A stretch of 64,000 nucleotides of DNA, from assembly GCA_002946415.1 (NCBI GenBank), contig NJPS01000033.1, positions 620,001-684,000 on the forward strand, read 5' to 3'. The translations under genes were made by a program, and so were the position numbers. The stretch comes from Rutstroemia sp. NJR-2017a BVV2 (Eukaryota > Ascomycota > Leotiomycetes > Helotiales > Rutstroemiaceae). Positions 34,051 through 46,989 of this stretch are shown in pieces (position 1 is the stretch's first letter; the number at the start of each line of letters is the position of its first letter). The notes beneath the pieces were generated by a model that was not told the DNA's origin, did no database searches, and worked only from the letters and a program-made list of their open reading frames with translations.

Positions 34051-34429
34051 TTAGATTTGCAAATTGTGAGAAGAAGTATCTAGAACTAGAGCCCTACCGA
34101 TAATCCCCTAAAGTTGCCCCAACAACAAATGTGGGTGGAATATAAGAGGTCATTTCATTTACTGGTCAAGAGTGCTATTCTCTCTGATCATCGTGTGTAT
34201 ATACACTCTTAGGTAGCTGAAACCAATCAGCTGTCGAAAGACAAAATGGGAATCGCATAAACAACGGAAGAATGATATAGAAGTTGATCTGATTTTCAAG
34301 TCCGTAAATTGTATAGTAAAGCAGCTGTGACAGTTTCTATATATCAGATTGGACAAAGTTTGGATCCAAAGAATCACTGGAAACTTCGAACTCTACTCTA
34401 GCATGCCATCCCGCGAAACCCTCTTAACA
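34051..34429. other. Convergent 3' ends
   Basis: 379 bp between the regulator stop and the HD-hydrolase stop. No gene seen. Confidence 0.4.
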
Positions 34430-35303
34430 TCATGCAAAGAAATCGAAGATCCGAGATCCAACAGCAGAATAGCCAGGCACGAAAGCATCTCCAAACGCTT
34501 GCTGCCAAGAGTCTGCAACCACGAATCATCAAACATCAGTATCAACCCGATATAAAGACAACAAGAGTATCCACTAACCATAAGTCGTCTCCGGTTTCGC
34601 CACACAGAGCTCCACCAACGTCCGATTAACCCCGGACAGAAAATCCAACTTCGGAAACGCCCCCACAACACCCTCATACTCCTCCCCCGTAATAGCATCA
34701 CCGGCCCCCTGCAAATCAATCAACACCCCCGCCACCACCGCAGCAACAGTCGGCTCCTTGTACAACGAGAACTTCGGCTCGGAGCTCAGCAAGATGGAGT
34801 CGAAAAGTAGCTGCAGTCGGTGCGCGTCCCAGCTATTATCTCCGTGGTGTTGCTCGACGAAGCCCGTAGCTGCGAATGCGCTGTCGACTTCGAAACGTCG
34901 GTCGGGACTGATCCAAGTTGCGTTGAGGACGAGGCCGAGGTCGTGGAGAAGGGAGCCGAGCGCGTGCACTTCGAGGTCGATGGTATGTGTGAGGGTAAGA
35001 TTGTGGTTAATGATGAGGGCGCCGAAGAGCCAGGTGCGCATGATGTGGTTGAAGAGGTAGTCGGCGCTGGATTGGCGGGCGAGGGTTTGGGCGGCGCGGA
35101 TGCTGGGGGTGGGGTTGGAGGGTTAGCGATGGGTTCGAGATGGGGGGCTGGACTTACAGTGGGGTGTCGATTACTGTGACGCCGCCTAGAACGCGCGTTG
35201 GCTGGTGGTTGATGTTTCGTGAAAGGACATGCTGGAAGCTGAGGGATGGGGAAGTGTGGAATGCTACCAAGAGTTGGACAAGGTAAGTGAGCTTGAGTTT
35301 CAT
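34430..35303 (-). CDS. HD-domain hydrolase (cyanamide hydratase/DDI2-like family)
   Basis: Three exons (35303-35158, 35102-34579, 34512-34430) encode 250 residues; introns are 55 and 66 nt. The HD signature is HALGSLLHDLG, the metal site of HD phosphohydrolase-fold enzymes. VTVIDTPLIRAAQ, NHIMRTWLFGALI, ISPDRRFEVD, FSLYKEP and KPETTYDSW match the fungal family that includes cyanamide hydratase (DDI2/DDI3), which hydrates cyanamide to urea. Close fungal relatives often have unknown substrates. The N-terminus MKLKLTYLVQLLVAFHTS looks like a signal peptide, so secretion is possible. The last intron must be spliced to restore the conserved end (DSWQQAFGDAFVPGYSAVG). Confidence 0.83.
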
Positions 35304-35567
35304 TGTTGCGGATGGTAGTAGATGTAGGTATTATCCGTTTCCTCCTTTTAAGGACTTGTGGGAAAAGAGTTTCCTGGCGAGGCGGTTCGATCGTTATATA
35401 GTGTTGAGGAGCTTCAGTATGATGACTGAGATATGCACTGGCATCATGTGCAGAGAGACATCTCCATGCTCGACGTCCCGACTGATGAAAAGCTGGGCTT
35501 CATGTAGTCGGCTTTGGTAAGTGCGTCTGCGGTGACTCGAGGCTTCGGAGATGCCCTGCGCACCGCT

Positions 35568-35659
35568 CGATTGGTTGGCGAGTACGCAAGCGATTGGCTG
35601 CCGAGTACAAAAGTGGTTGGCTAGCGAGTACGAGAGCGATTGGCCCGACGAAAAGTAAT
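35568..35659 (+). repeat. 23-bp minisatellite, 3-4 copies
   Basis: Units at 35568-35590, 35591-35613, 35614-35636 and a degenerate 35637-35659 share the core GATTGG.TGGCGAGTAC. It lies 5' of the HD-hydrolase gene, between it and the NmrA pseudogene. Confidence 0.7.
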
Positions 35660-35836
35660 AATCAAGGGCTTGATATTAACGTGAGCCACTTACTGATAGT
35701 GTGAATGATGTATATATCGCAGAATAACACCCATGTCATTCCTAACACTTGAGAATTTCTGATTCTTGAATTTGAATTTGACCTCCATTGACATCTAATA
35801 CTAGAATTGAGGTTGGACATCTTAGCTTCTTTTATT

Positions 35837-36516
35837 ATGTCATCCCCGATTAAAACTATAATCGTTGCTGGAGGTGTGAGCTTGCAATTCTATACTCAAG
35901 ACACATCTTAAATATTTCAGGCGGGTGGAAATCTTACTTCCGATTCTGGGGGAATGCCTGAACAGCTCCCTCCAATTCTCAGTCCTGACGCGATCAGGTT
36001 CCGCTTCAAAATTCCCCTGAGATCATCCCCGGCTCTGGCAGTTGATCCTTAATTAATATTTGTCCAGGGAGAATGTTAAAGTAATCACTGCCGACTACTC
36101 CCTAACTAGTCTCACCGTTGCCTTTGCTGGCCAAGTTGCCGGACGGTGGTTAAACTACTGACTGATGGAGCTGCATATGAGGCTAGCCGAAATACGTATA
36201 TTTATATTGGCTCGGTGGCAACGACACAGAGGGAACTACTTGCTGCCACCGAGAAGGCTACAAATGCAAAGTGTAAAGTCACTAGAAGTGAATGCTATAT
36301 GTAGCCTTTGCTAGATTCCATGGCGAAGCAGTGACGGATTTACGAACACTTGGTCTGTTTAATGAGAACTTCTGCATCAAGGACGGCTCGATTGAAGAGA
36401 TTGTGGTAACACTGGTTGAGGACTGGTTCGACTTGACGTATCTTGCCGACATTGTGACGATAATGATAATAATGATAGGAATTGCTCACTACTCGTATAG
36501 AACAGTTGAAGCCTGA
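35837..36516 (+). pseudogene. NmrA-type/isoflavone-reductase-like pseudogene
   Basis: The start reads MSSPIKTIIVAGG, and after a plausible intron (donor GTGAGC, about 35874-35921) AGGNL, the dinucleotide-binding start of NmrA-like NAD(P) oxidoreductases. Later parts of the same family are visible: ENVKVITADYSLTSLTVAFAGQ near 36070-36130, and YIYIGSVATTQRELLAATEK near 36195-36255. Stop codons and frame changes lie between and after them, and the middle substrate domain is missing. It is therefore a decayed, internally deleted copy, not a working gene. Confidence 0.7.
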
Positions 36517-38918
36517 GTCATAGAACCAGTCTCTTTAGATAATACAACATTTCGAGTCCTTGTCTTCGTTACTCCTTTAGATACATTAGATCCTAAGTAC
36601 GAAGCTCTGACCCCAAACTTGGAAATCTACTGTCTACTTCTAAGTATTATAGAGTAGACAACTGTGTCTTGGCCATCCTTGACTGGTGACTGGGGAATGG
36701 ACAACGCCTCGCTGAGACTGTACCTTCTCAATAACTTCCGCAGCCGATTAGGAATTGCCATTTGGAAATAAAAAAATTGTTATCTACAATGCGAGAGTAT
36801 GCAAAATTTCGATACTCGTGCTTTGGACCTGCAACGAAATCGGTAGGACGGTTTAAGCAGCCTGAGATCAAACACTGATCGTGATCGCAGACCCGGCTTA
36901 TCTGATGCGACCCCGTACTGTAACTTTTGCAGGAAGGGAAATTTAAAATGAAAGGGTGGAAAGGAAAGCGCAGAAAAGCAAATATGTACGTGTGGAAGGA
37001 GAACTTAAAAATAAATCAAGCATCACACAGCTGAATATCTCATCTCTGGTTAGTGGGAACGGACGCAGGAAATTTGCTGTATATGTAAAAAGCTGAAAAG
37101 CAAAAGGCTGCCCCGCGAGTTACAGAGGCATACTCCAGCTGTAGGTTATCGGATTTAATTACCGGCGATAGTTAGATATCCAGTGGTTGCGACAACCGTC
37201 CGTAACGAACGGGCGGATGGGACGGGTCGTGCTACAGTAGGCTTGTCTTGTTAGTGGAGGACTAAAATGAGATGATATATGCTAGGTGCAGTACAAAACC
37301 TGCCTGCCAAGTGCGGGTTGAAGCGAAGGCTGAGGTGGTGGTGGTAGTGGTGGAGTAGGAAAAGAAGAGAAGGGGATGGAATGGAATAGGGAGGGAGGAT
37401 TGTGGGTTGTACGTACGCGAGGGGAGGGGGGAGTTGGAGGCTGGAGGTTGAAATGAGATGGGTCGGATTCTGACGAGATTTATGCGCGTCAATCCTGGGA
37501 CTAGGTCGGAGGACGGAGAAGGGGAAGGGGAAGGAGACGGAGGAACGGGGACGGGTAGATTGTTGGATGGATTAGCCGGCGGTATTGTATTGTACTGCGC
37601 TGTATCAGTTAGTAACTTAGATGGAATAATTTGAGATACTGCACTTTGCTGTCCCTAGTTCTAGATGCAGAGTAGGCGACATATGGCATGTACCTAGCGT
37701 GCTAGCGAACAACGCTTAGGGGGCGAAGTCTAATACTGTATCTCGATCGCGTGCGGGATAAGGTTGGCTGTGGACTGCGCATAATCGGACAGATAGAGTG
37801 TGTATCTGGACGGTATCAGATGAAGTCCAGTTGTTTGTCTGATGGTTTCACCATGTCATGGCAGGAGGGCATTGGTTAGCTATTGTTAGATATTTGTACG
37901 GATAACAGGATTCGGGTCGCTGCTGCTGAGACCAGCCAGATCTGAGTTGACCGGCAGCGACCTCGAATGGAACAAGGAAGACTTATGTGCTCGAGTGTTG
38001 CAATTGTAAGACGAAAGCTGGCGGCACTTTCTGGCTGTGCAGGGCCGGCGGGACCGTGAGATGGAGCGTGGGATGATTCGATCGAAGCCTCAAAGCCTAA
38101 CTTATTGAATGCTCTTATTAGCTTTGCAGCCTCCGTTCCCCAATGGCTTGCTAGTTGCTTCTCCTGCTTAAAAAAGCAAATGCACAAGCTGCTTCCAGAA
38201 ATAAATTTCCGTGTGTACACAGACGCGTACGCAGACGCAGACACAGACACAGACACTGTCACAGAGAGCATACATATAACTCTTGCATTCGGATCTTTCG
38301 GCCGGGCAGAATTATTATCCACCCCTTTGAATTGCCATTCTCTTAGAAGCAATCAAGGACAGACTCCTCGCTCAGCAGAATAATCCCTGAGCCGATCCGA
38401 CCAATTTCAACATCGAGGACCTTGTCACCTACCAAAGTTGAAGAAGTTCCACTGCGCCAAGTAGTCTTAAGGTCCTGGGAGAACTTGGGGATGAACACCT
38501 ATTTGGTAATTGTTTTTCTTGCTTGAGATTCCGTATACATACGAAGTATAACCAGTGAGCTCGACTTCTGAGAGGAAAAGATTGGAAGGTGCAGTTCAGT
38601 GTGCTTAAGTACGATTCCCCGGAAACAGTATACTTTTAGACTGTGCAGCCAGCTACAACCACAACAAAATACGTCCCATTCCAGCCCAGCCCCCAAAAAA
38701 AGAGGCATTTCTGCTTTTACCCATACACTTTACGACCGACAAAAAGAAATCCCAGCAGATCGATCGACAGATCCTGACGTGGAATTGTGTTATTTATTTC
38801 TTGAAATCATATCATTCAGCCGGGTTGTTGGCTATAATTCACACAAAGCGCCCCCCCTCGTTCTACCTAATACCTTGTTTGGCTTTACCTTAAAGGCACC
38901 ACCACACTCATTTCCAAA
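36517..38918. other. Gene-free 2.4 kb upstream of the PSD2-type gene
   Basis: No supported gene. There is a CA/GA-rich simple repeat around 38222-38268 and one exact TACGAAGTA at 38540-38548. It presumably contains the promoter and a long leader for the decarboxylase. Confidence 0.4.
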
Positions 38919-41900
38919 ATGGTTCGCATAGCACTACCAAGTCGCCTTAAATCCTACAGCAGATCCGGAAGTCGAAGTACCAGTCCCAATCCAACTACGA
39001 GCAACAACAACTCCAACTCCAACGGTAGCACGATGATGAAAAGCAGAAGTAACGGAAGGGACGTTAGTCCCGATGGCTCGAAAGTGAACGGATTGATGTT
39101 GAAAGTTGTCGTTATCAAGGTATGGAATTATACTCCACTTTCTGGTAACCAAGTTTCATGCAACGGCTGGAAAACTGAAGTCGGCTTGAATTGGGGATGT
39201 AGCTTTGGGATTGATTCACGACGATGATCAATTATTGACTTCTTCTGCGAATAGGCTAGAAATTTGGCAGCAAAGGATAAGAGCGGGACTTCTGATCCTG
39301 TAAGTAAACACCTTGCCACGCCGACGACTCTCCAAGCTTCGGAACACACAGGCTAATTTCGAGCTGTAGTATCTAGTACTTACACTTGGAGACTCGAAAA
39401 ATGCGACTCAAACAATCTCGAAGACTTTAAATCCGGAATGGAACCTCGCGATAACAATGCCAGTATCTGGCACCAATTGCCTCCTGCTCGATTGCGTGTG
39501 CTGGGATAAGGATCGATTCGGAAAGGATTACTTGGGCGAATTTGATGTGGCATTGGAAGATGTATTCTCGAACGATTCGCATGAACAAGAACCGAGGTGG
39601 TATCCTCTGCGAAGCAAGAGACGTGGTGGGAAAAAGAGCGACACCGTGTCCGGTGATGTCATGCTGCAATTTACCTTGTACGATTCTACGAACCTATCTG
39701 CCACATCCGCACAAATTCTGGAGAAATTCAGAACACTGGTCGGGGTGGAAAGCCCAGGTTTAGGAGCGTCGTTGACTGAGCAAGATACGATTACGCCGGG
39801 TGCGGAACAGACCGAGGATGAATACTTCGACGAGGGTACCGAGCCGAGCGACGAGACCGACGATCCCTCAAAACCAGAGACGACGGACAAACGTCGGAGG
39901 AAGTTGCGACTCAAGGGATTGAGGAAGAAGAAACAACTGAATGGATATGAGTTTTCTGGCGGAAGCGATGTCGTCGGAATCGTGTTCCTCGAGATCAGCA
40001 AGATTACAGATCTACCGCCAGAGCGCAACGTGACGAGAACATCATTCGATATGGATCCATTTGTTGTGGCATCTTTGGGAAAGAAGACGTACCGGACACG
40101 GGTCGTTCGTCACAATCTCAATCCGATCTTCAACGAGAAGATGATCTTCCAAGTGCTCAGACACGAGCAAACATATTCTCTCTCTTTCACGGTGATCGAC
40201 CGAGACAAGCTTTCTGGGAATGATTTTGTTGCTTCGACTGCGCTTCCTGTTACGGAAATTACGGATACAGCTCCAGAGGCTGACCCGGAGACCGGGCTCT
40301 ATGCTTTGAGGGATCCTCCAGACGTTAGCACTTTATCTCAGCCTTCGTCGAAGGGTTCACGATTCAAGCTGCCAATGTCGAGATCTGCTTCGTCACAAAG
40401 TTTGAATAGGCTAGGTCGTCCAGGATTGTCACCAAAACCTTCCAATCAGAGTACGGCTAGTGGTGCTGTTTCTGGTGGAACCACTCCTACCCTAGCACCA
40501 ACCAATCTCTCCTTGCCAACCCCTGCAGCTCTTTCACCAAGTGATACTCTTCCACCCCCAGCTTCGGACAGCTCGGACGGCTCTCCAGAGCAATCTGGAG
40601 ATCCCGAGTTGCACCCATTCACTGTCCCTTTGAAGCTCAAGAATGCCGAGAAATGGGAAGAAAAACACAGTCCAGTATTGTACCTCAAGGCCAAATACGT
40701 CCCCTACCCGGCTTTGCGTCAACAATTCTGGAGAGCTATGCTGAAGCAGTATGATACTGATGAGACTGGTCGCATTAGCAAGGTCGAACTCACTACTATG
40801 TTGGATACCCTTGGGTCGACCTTGAAAGAGTCTACGATCGACGGCTTCTTCAGACGCTTCCAGCATACTCCCAACAGCGAAGAGCCAAACTCTGATCTGA
40901 CCATTGATCAAGCTGTTATCTGTCTGGAAGACCAGTTGCAAGAAAAGTCCAAAAACACTTCGAGCGTCATGGACAAGGTGAAGAATCTGGTGCCTGATGC
41001 GTCACAGATTAAAAGTGTTATTCCAGAGCAGCTTGGTGGAGATAGCAACAAACCGACAGCTGACAACGGGCCAACGCCAGGAAATTCACTCTCGTCTGAT
41101 GAGATCAGGTCGCACGGTGTTGAGCCACAGTCTGTGGAGAATTTAGGAGTCCCTGGCGAAGAAGGAGATTTACTAGACAAGGATGACCTCAATGATCAGA
41201 CCGAAGAGCATGTTGTGGAAATCAGAGAATGCCCAATCTGTCATCAACCTCGTCTTAACAAGCGTTCTGATGCCGACATTATCACCCATATTGCGACCTG
41301 TGCCAGTCAAGATTGGCGTCAAGTGAACAACCTCGTCATGGCTGGGTTTGTTACATCCAGTCAAGCTCAGCGCAAATGGTATTCAAAGGTCATCACGAAG
41401 ATCTCTTACGGAGGGTACAAGCTAGGTGCAAACTCTGCCAACATTCTGGTGCAAGATCGTATCACTGGACAGATCAATGAAGAGAGAATGAGCGTCTACG
41501 TTCGTTTGGGGATCAGGCTGCTATATAAGGGATTGAAATCTAAGGAGATGGAAAAGAAGCGAAGTATGTTTGGTACCATTTATTACAAGTTTAGTTCATT
41601 ACCTAGTAGATCAATTGCTAACAGAAATCCAGTCCGCAAGCTTTTGAAAGGCTTGAGTATCAAACAGGGTGTCAAGTACGATGATCCGGCTTCGGCGGCT
41701 GAGATCCAAAAGTTCATCAATTTCCATCAGTTGGATTTGAGCGAAGTCCTTTTGCCCTTGGATCAGTTCAAGAACTTTAACGAGTTCTTCTATCGCCAAC
41801 TGAAGCCAGACGCCCGCCCATGCTCTGCCCCGGATAACCCACGTATTATTGTCTCCCCAGCTGATTGTCGATCTGTTGTTTTCAACAGAATGGACGAGGC

Positions 41901-42632
41901 GACTAGGATTTGGGTCAAGGGTCGCGAGTTCTCTGTCGAGCGACTTTTGAATGGCGCATACCCGGAGGACGCGAAACGATACACAAATGGCGCCCTGGGT
42001 ATTTTCCGTCTTGCACCTCAAGACTACCATCGATTCCACATCCCAGTGGACGGAGTTATGGGCACACCAAAAACCATCGAAGGAGAATACTACACGGTTA
42101 ACCCTATGGCTATTCGCTCTGCTCTTGATGTTTACGGCGAGAACGTTCGCGTGGTCGTCCCAATTGATTCTGTGGCGCATGGAAGAGTCATGGTTATCTG
42201 CGTTGGTGCTATGATGGTTGGAAGTACGGTCATTACACGTAAGGCGGGTGATAATGTTAAGCGCGCGGAGGAGTTGGGCTACTTCAAGTTTGGCGGAAGT
42301 ACCATCCTTCTGCTGTTCGAGGAGGGCGCCATGAGATTTGATGATGATCTGGTTGGAAATTCAAGTGAGGCTTTGGAGACTTTGGTAAGTCACATTTCGG
42401 TTTATTCGAAGGAGTAGTTGAGGACCTATGACTAACATAAAACCAGATCCGAGTTGGTATGTCAATCGGTCATCATCCGTCCCAAAAGCAACATACTCCA
42501 GACATGCGTAAGAATGATGCAGATATCACGGAGAGTGAGAAGGCAGAGGCGAAACGTAGGATTGAGGGTAGTATTTCAAACGAAGGGGCGAAATCTCATG
42601 TGAAGCCCCCAAAAGCTAGTTTGGCTGGGTAG
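38919..42632 (+). CDS. PSD2: C2-domain phosphatidylserine decarboxylase (PSD2 type)
   Basis: Four exons (38919-39119, 39255-39299, 39370-42384, 42447-42632) give 1148 residues, the size of yeast Psd2. Residues about 58-180 form a C2 domain (ARNLAAKDKSGTSDPYLVL, NPEWN, DRFGKDYLGE). A second C2 lies near 250-345 (MDPFVVASLGKKTYRTRVV, NPIFNE, VIDRDKLSGND). An EF-hand-like loop follows (DTDETGRISKVEL), then a C2H2-like CPICHQPRL...HIATC. The C-terminal catalytic domain ends in FGGSTILLLFE: Ser1059 of the GGST motif is where the proenzyme cuts itself to make the pyruvoyl group. Psd2 makes phosphatidylethanolamine from phosphatidylserine in Golgi/endosomal membranes, with the C2 domains binding lipid. 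The third intron separates the last 62 residues; splicing gives LIRVGMSIGHHPS, as in relatives. Confidence 0.95.
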
Positions 42633-43420
42633 ATTGGGAGGGTGGATATCATATACTCGACATTGAAGTGCTCAGTCGAGTTTAACGGCGTTGCTTGAGT
42701 CACGCTTTTTTGATCTGATATTGTGGGAGGTTGGTGGATTGCATGCATAGTTGGTTTGAACGGATGGAATCGGATAGCATGGGATGGGTGTGGGACATCA
42801 CAAGGTCGTGGAAAAACCGGAAATAGGCAATGAATTGATGAGTTAATCGAATGGAATGTTAGGATAAGATAGCTTAAGCAACATTATAGAGACATGGTCT
42901 TTTTGTTCACACAGGTATTCTGTTCCTTGGTGCTTTAAGCGTTCACTTGAAATGGATAAATGGCTTTCGGTGCAAACGGTTTTGAGCCTGCAGCGGTTTG
43001 GGATGTTTGTTCCGGTCTCCTAAGCGGCTGGCGCTGTAGGAATCCTCAATCATGAATTATGGTCTGGTCGGAACTATGCCTCTGGATGTGGAGAACCCAA
43101 CATGAAGGCAGCGTACCTTTAAGACCAATCAACGGTTGTCTCATTCCCTGCTAATTTAGCGTAAAGTCACGTGTGGCACGTTCCTTGGCAGAATTTGGAG
43201 ATGCTCGGCAAAATTCGCCCACTTATTTGAAGTATTCAGCCTCGACCTCGTCAGGCTACGAACGAAGCCTTACAATCAACAACCTCAACAAACGCCTCCG
43301 AAGGCTTCCAATCAATCATCTTATTCTTTGTAGAATCGGAAAGTTCTCCAGTATCACTCTATCAGGTTCTTTTTTCAAAAGCATTGACGGCATTCGGCAT
43401 CGCGTTTGTGCGACGAAACC
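42633..43420. other. Intergenic region, PSD2 3' end to caspase-like gene promoter
   Basis: About 790 bp with no supported gene. Confidence 0.4.
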
Positions 43421-46149
43421 ATGGAGCCTTCTAGTAAGAAACGACGACTTGCACCCAAGGTCCCTGAGCAATCCGCTCAAGAACAAGTAATCAATCTTCT
43501 GCAATCTTTTCTTGGTGCGCCTCTTCTAACTTCTGATGTAGTCGCCGCAAGCTAGATACGATCAGAAAGCCATGCCCAATTTAGCAGAGCCCGCGCCTTC
43601 GAACGAGAGAAGCGATTTCGAGTCTTTCGCCCGCCATCTACAAGATGCAGCAATGCTTATCTATGCGCAAGCAAATCGAGCTCCATATACAGGTGTCACA
43701 GTGCTCCTGTTACGATGGGAAGAAGATTTGAGTGTAGAGCAGGATCTCTTACTCCTGCAGAAGGTCTTCCAGGAGCGCTTCAATTTTCGAACCGAGTCTT
43801 GGAACATACCGAGCGGGCCAAACCCCAACATTAAACTTGCAATGCAATTGGCACAACATATTGAACATACTCGACCGGACAATCTCTTGATTGTCTATTA
43901 TGCGGGATATGGGTTTGTGGGCGCAGACCATCAGTTATATTGGGCTTGGTAAGATTGGGCCTGTGTTGAGAGCCTTGTGATCATGCTGATACAGCCTTAG
44001 CAATTCGAGTGAAGATTCTCCGAAATTTAAATGGGAGGGTATCAAATTCTTGCTTGAAGACGCGCAACCAGACGTCCTACTGCTTCTGGATTCTTGCGCT
44101 ACTACGGATTCGTCAGCCGCTGGAAGTCAAGGCATCAAGCAGGGTATTGCTGCATATAGTCCAGATCAGGTAGCACGTGAACCGGGAACGCGCTCCTTCA
44201 CTTACCACTTGTCGGAAGCTTTGAACAAACTTGGCACTGGCCGTCCCTTTAGTACGCAGCGACTTCATGAGGAAATCATCTCACAAAAACACAATGGCTT
44301 TTTGCAGCACACTGGACTTACGAATGGAGCAGGAAAAGCAGCTTCGGCCCATGAACGGATGCCTGTATCCTTCTCTTTGACCCCTGGTACTTTGCAAAGC
44401 ATCTCACTTTCACCGCTCAGCCAAGTCCAAAGACCAAGTACCTCTTCGGGATCCCCATCCGGCACCTCGGAAAACAACGCGCAAGGATCAAACAGCAACG
44501 AGGAGCCGATCAAATCTACTGCTAATTCTGATCTTACGTTTGAAGAGGTAAGGGCACTGGTATGCACTACTTTTGTAGGAGAACCAAGCCAGGATATGGC
44601 ATCATTTAAACAATGGCTACACAATACACCATTAGCAGCATCGAAAATTGCCGTTGAGGGTATGTTCCATGGACCACCTACTATTTTGTTAGTTTCAATG
44701 CCAATAGCCGTTTGGAACGTCTTGGCTGCCGAGGGTATTTGCTTATTTTTGGGTTATATCAACTCTCATAACATGACCACTGACTACCAACATCTGATTG
44801 GAGCAATTTCACCGGTCAGCAAAGCCGCGACGTACAAAGAATTGGAGGACGGCAAAATCCTACTAGAAGCTCGGGAGGCTGCAGCATCTACGCCTCTTAT
44901 GACGAGGCATGAAGGAACCCAACAGGAACCAATCAGACAACAAGAAATTGTTCACCAAACGCCGACCCGACCTAGTTCAGCTAGACAAGAGAATATCCTT
45001 TCGAATTCTCAACCATTACCTCAGGTTATTTTCCAAGATGCTGGGCCTCCAAATGCTCCCGAGCATACGGATGCGGTGGAAGATTCCGTGGAAATGCATG
45101 AAGCAGCGGAACAATTGAAGGCTTTGAGCCATGTTCGACATGTTAGCCAAGATCATCTGACGCCTAATGAACGAAATCATTCGCATCTACCATCTGAAGA
45201 GTCACCGGGACGAAGAAGTGGTCGTGAAGAATCGGCATCATCTCAAGATCAACCTGGTTCCGAAGCAGAAGATCAATTATACAATTCCGAATATAACTCT
45301 CCCGCATCAGCACGGCAGAAGCCTAGGAGATCAGCACAAAAGCAAGGACCCAAGCAGGATACTCGATGCTCGATGTGTAGCCATGCTCCTTTTAAAGATT
45401 CTTCCTCGTTACGAAAACATATTGCTGCAGCACACACAAGACCCTTCCCATGCGCTTTCTCGTTTGCTGGATGCACAAGCACGTTTGGCTCGAAAAACGA
45501 ATGGAAACGCCATATCGCCTCACAACATCTTTGCTTAACATATTACCGTTGCTCTTCTTGTCCGCAAAGTACAGTTGAAGGCAAAGGGAATGAGTTCAAC
45601 CGCAAAGATCTGTTCACCCAGCATTTAAGACGCATGCACGCTCCGTTTGCTATTAAAAAAGCTTTGGCAAAGGGCGACTCGAAACTCCAAGTCGAGTGGG
45701 AAACACATGTCAAGGAAATGCAAGCATCGTGTCTAGTAACGCGACGACAACCGCCGCAGAGATCCGCGTGCCCTAAATCGGATTGCTCGAACGTCTTCGA
45801 GGGAGCAGGCAGTTGGGATGATTGGACGGAACATGTCGGACGGCATATGGAAAAGGGGGAGGCAAATCGGCTGGGTGTGGATAGGTTGTTAGCGAGGTGG
45901 GCGTTGGATGAGGGGATTATCGAGAGGAAAGAAGATGGCGAGTATAGGTTGTGTGGTACGGAGAGGGAGGCCGTGTCGGGGAGTAATGGGAATGGCGGGA
46001 TTGGGGGTGGGCTGGGTGCGGGGTATTACTCGGATGGTGGGGGGGCGAAGAATAATGGTAAGGATTTGGAAGAGGAGAAGAATGTTGTGGATCCGTTGAT
46101 GAGCTTGACGACAGCGGAGGGTGGGGATGGTATGATTATTGATGGGTGA
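43421..46149 (+). CDS. Caspase-like (C14-fold) protein with C-terminal C2H2 zinc fingers
   Basis: Three exons (43421-43486, 43542-43948, 44001-46149) encode 873 residues; introns are 55 and 52 nt. Residues about 40-220 read as a caspase-like fold: the strand LLIVYYAGYG near 140-146 and the Cys strand LLLLDSCATT with Cys190. In active caspases and metacaspases the first motif is YYAGHG; here the catalytic His position is Tyr145 (codon TAT, one C-to-T change from CAT), so peptidase activity is probably lost. A long disordered, Ser/Gln-rich linker follows. C2H2-type fingers start at Cys614 (CSMCSHAPF...HIAAAH, then CAFSFAGCTSTF...HIASQH). The tail is Gly/Asp-rich. Such caspase-like/zinc-finger proteins occur in several filamentous fungi without assigned function. 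A basic patch at the start (SSKKRRLAPK) could be a nuclear signal. Confidence 0.78.
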
Positions 46150-46792
46150 TGATCGGTGCGGAGGACTAGAATGTTCTGGTCTGGGGAGATATTTGTCTAT
46201 TTTTAGGATTTTGGGAAAAGAAAGAGAAGAGAAACATAAAGGCACTCTAGGTATCTTATTTTACTTATGTTTACTTATGTTACTACTTCTCTCTTTTTCC
46301 GTTCTGTCTTTCTTATCAGATAACTCTTTTTGGGTGGATTTTTGGCTGGCATTTTCATCTTGTTTCTATTTTTCGTCTTTTCTTCATACCTTTTGGTTTC
46401 TTGTATCTCCGTTTTTTGCAGTTGTTGTTGCGGTCCTCTTAGCTTGCTCTTGTTTGGCTTGGAGATGAGTGAGGGGGTGGCGGGGTGGCGGGGTCTCTGT
46501 TCTCTGCTGCTGCGGCTCATTCTCTTCGATATCGATGATGTGGTGTCGTTTATACTATTCATGGTAGAGAAGAGCTGTATCAGAAGAGAATAGGAGAGAA
46601 CAGAACAGAGCAAGAGCAGTATAGGCATAGAACAGGACGGGACGGGACAGATTATCCTACCTAGTTCCATCGAAATTAGTGTCGTCTTCTTTTCTTATAT
46701 TTTTGCTTTTGCGTGTGCACAGGGAGGGAAAGGATGGGATTGATATGCAATGCAATGGGAATTGGAATTGGATTGGCGATAGGGTATGCAAT

Positions 46793-46838
46793 GGGATGGG
46801 ATGCGGGGGATTGGGTTGGGATGGATGGGGAGTTTTTT
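46793..46838 (+). other. Predicted G-quadruplex motif
   Basis: At least five runs of three or more G separated by 2-7 bases (GGGAT GGGATGC GGGGGATT GGGTT GGG), then a GGGG run. It fits the standard G4 pattern on the plus strand. Confidence 0.6.
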
Positions 46839-46968
46839 ATGTTTGTTGGTTTATTTGTTTTGTGTGGTATGGGGCGGAGAGGGAGAGGGGAGGAAGAGAG
46901 GGAGGAGGAGATGGGGAGATAGGTGGGAGATAGGGGGCATATGGTGGGGATGGTTAGGAGATGGGATT

Positions 46969-46989
46969 GGATAGGATAGGATAGGATAG
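46969..46989 (+). repeat. GGATA microsatellite
   Basis: Four perfect tandem copies of GGATA plus a partial copy in intergenic DNA. Confidence 0.85.

Noticed and set aside
37262..37492. 76-residue minus-strand frame
   Set aside because: Simple-sequence Pro/Ser/Thr frame in GA-rich DNA with no supporting signals.
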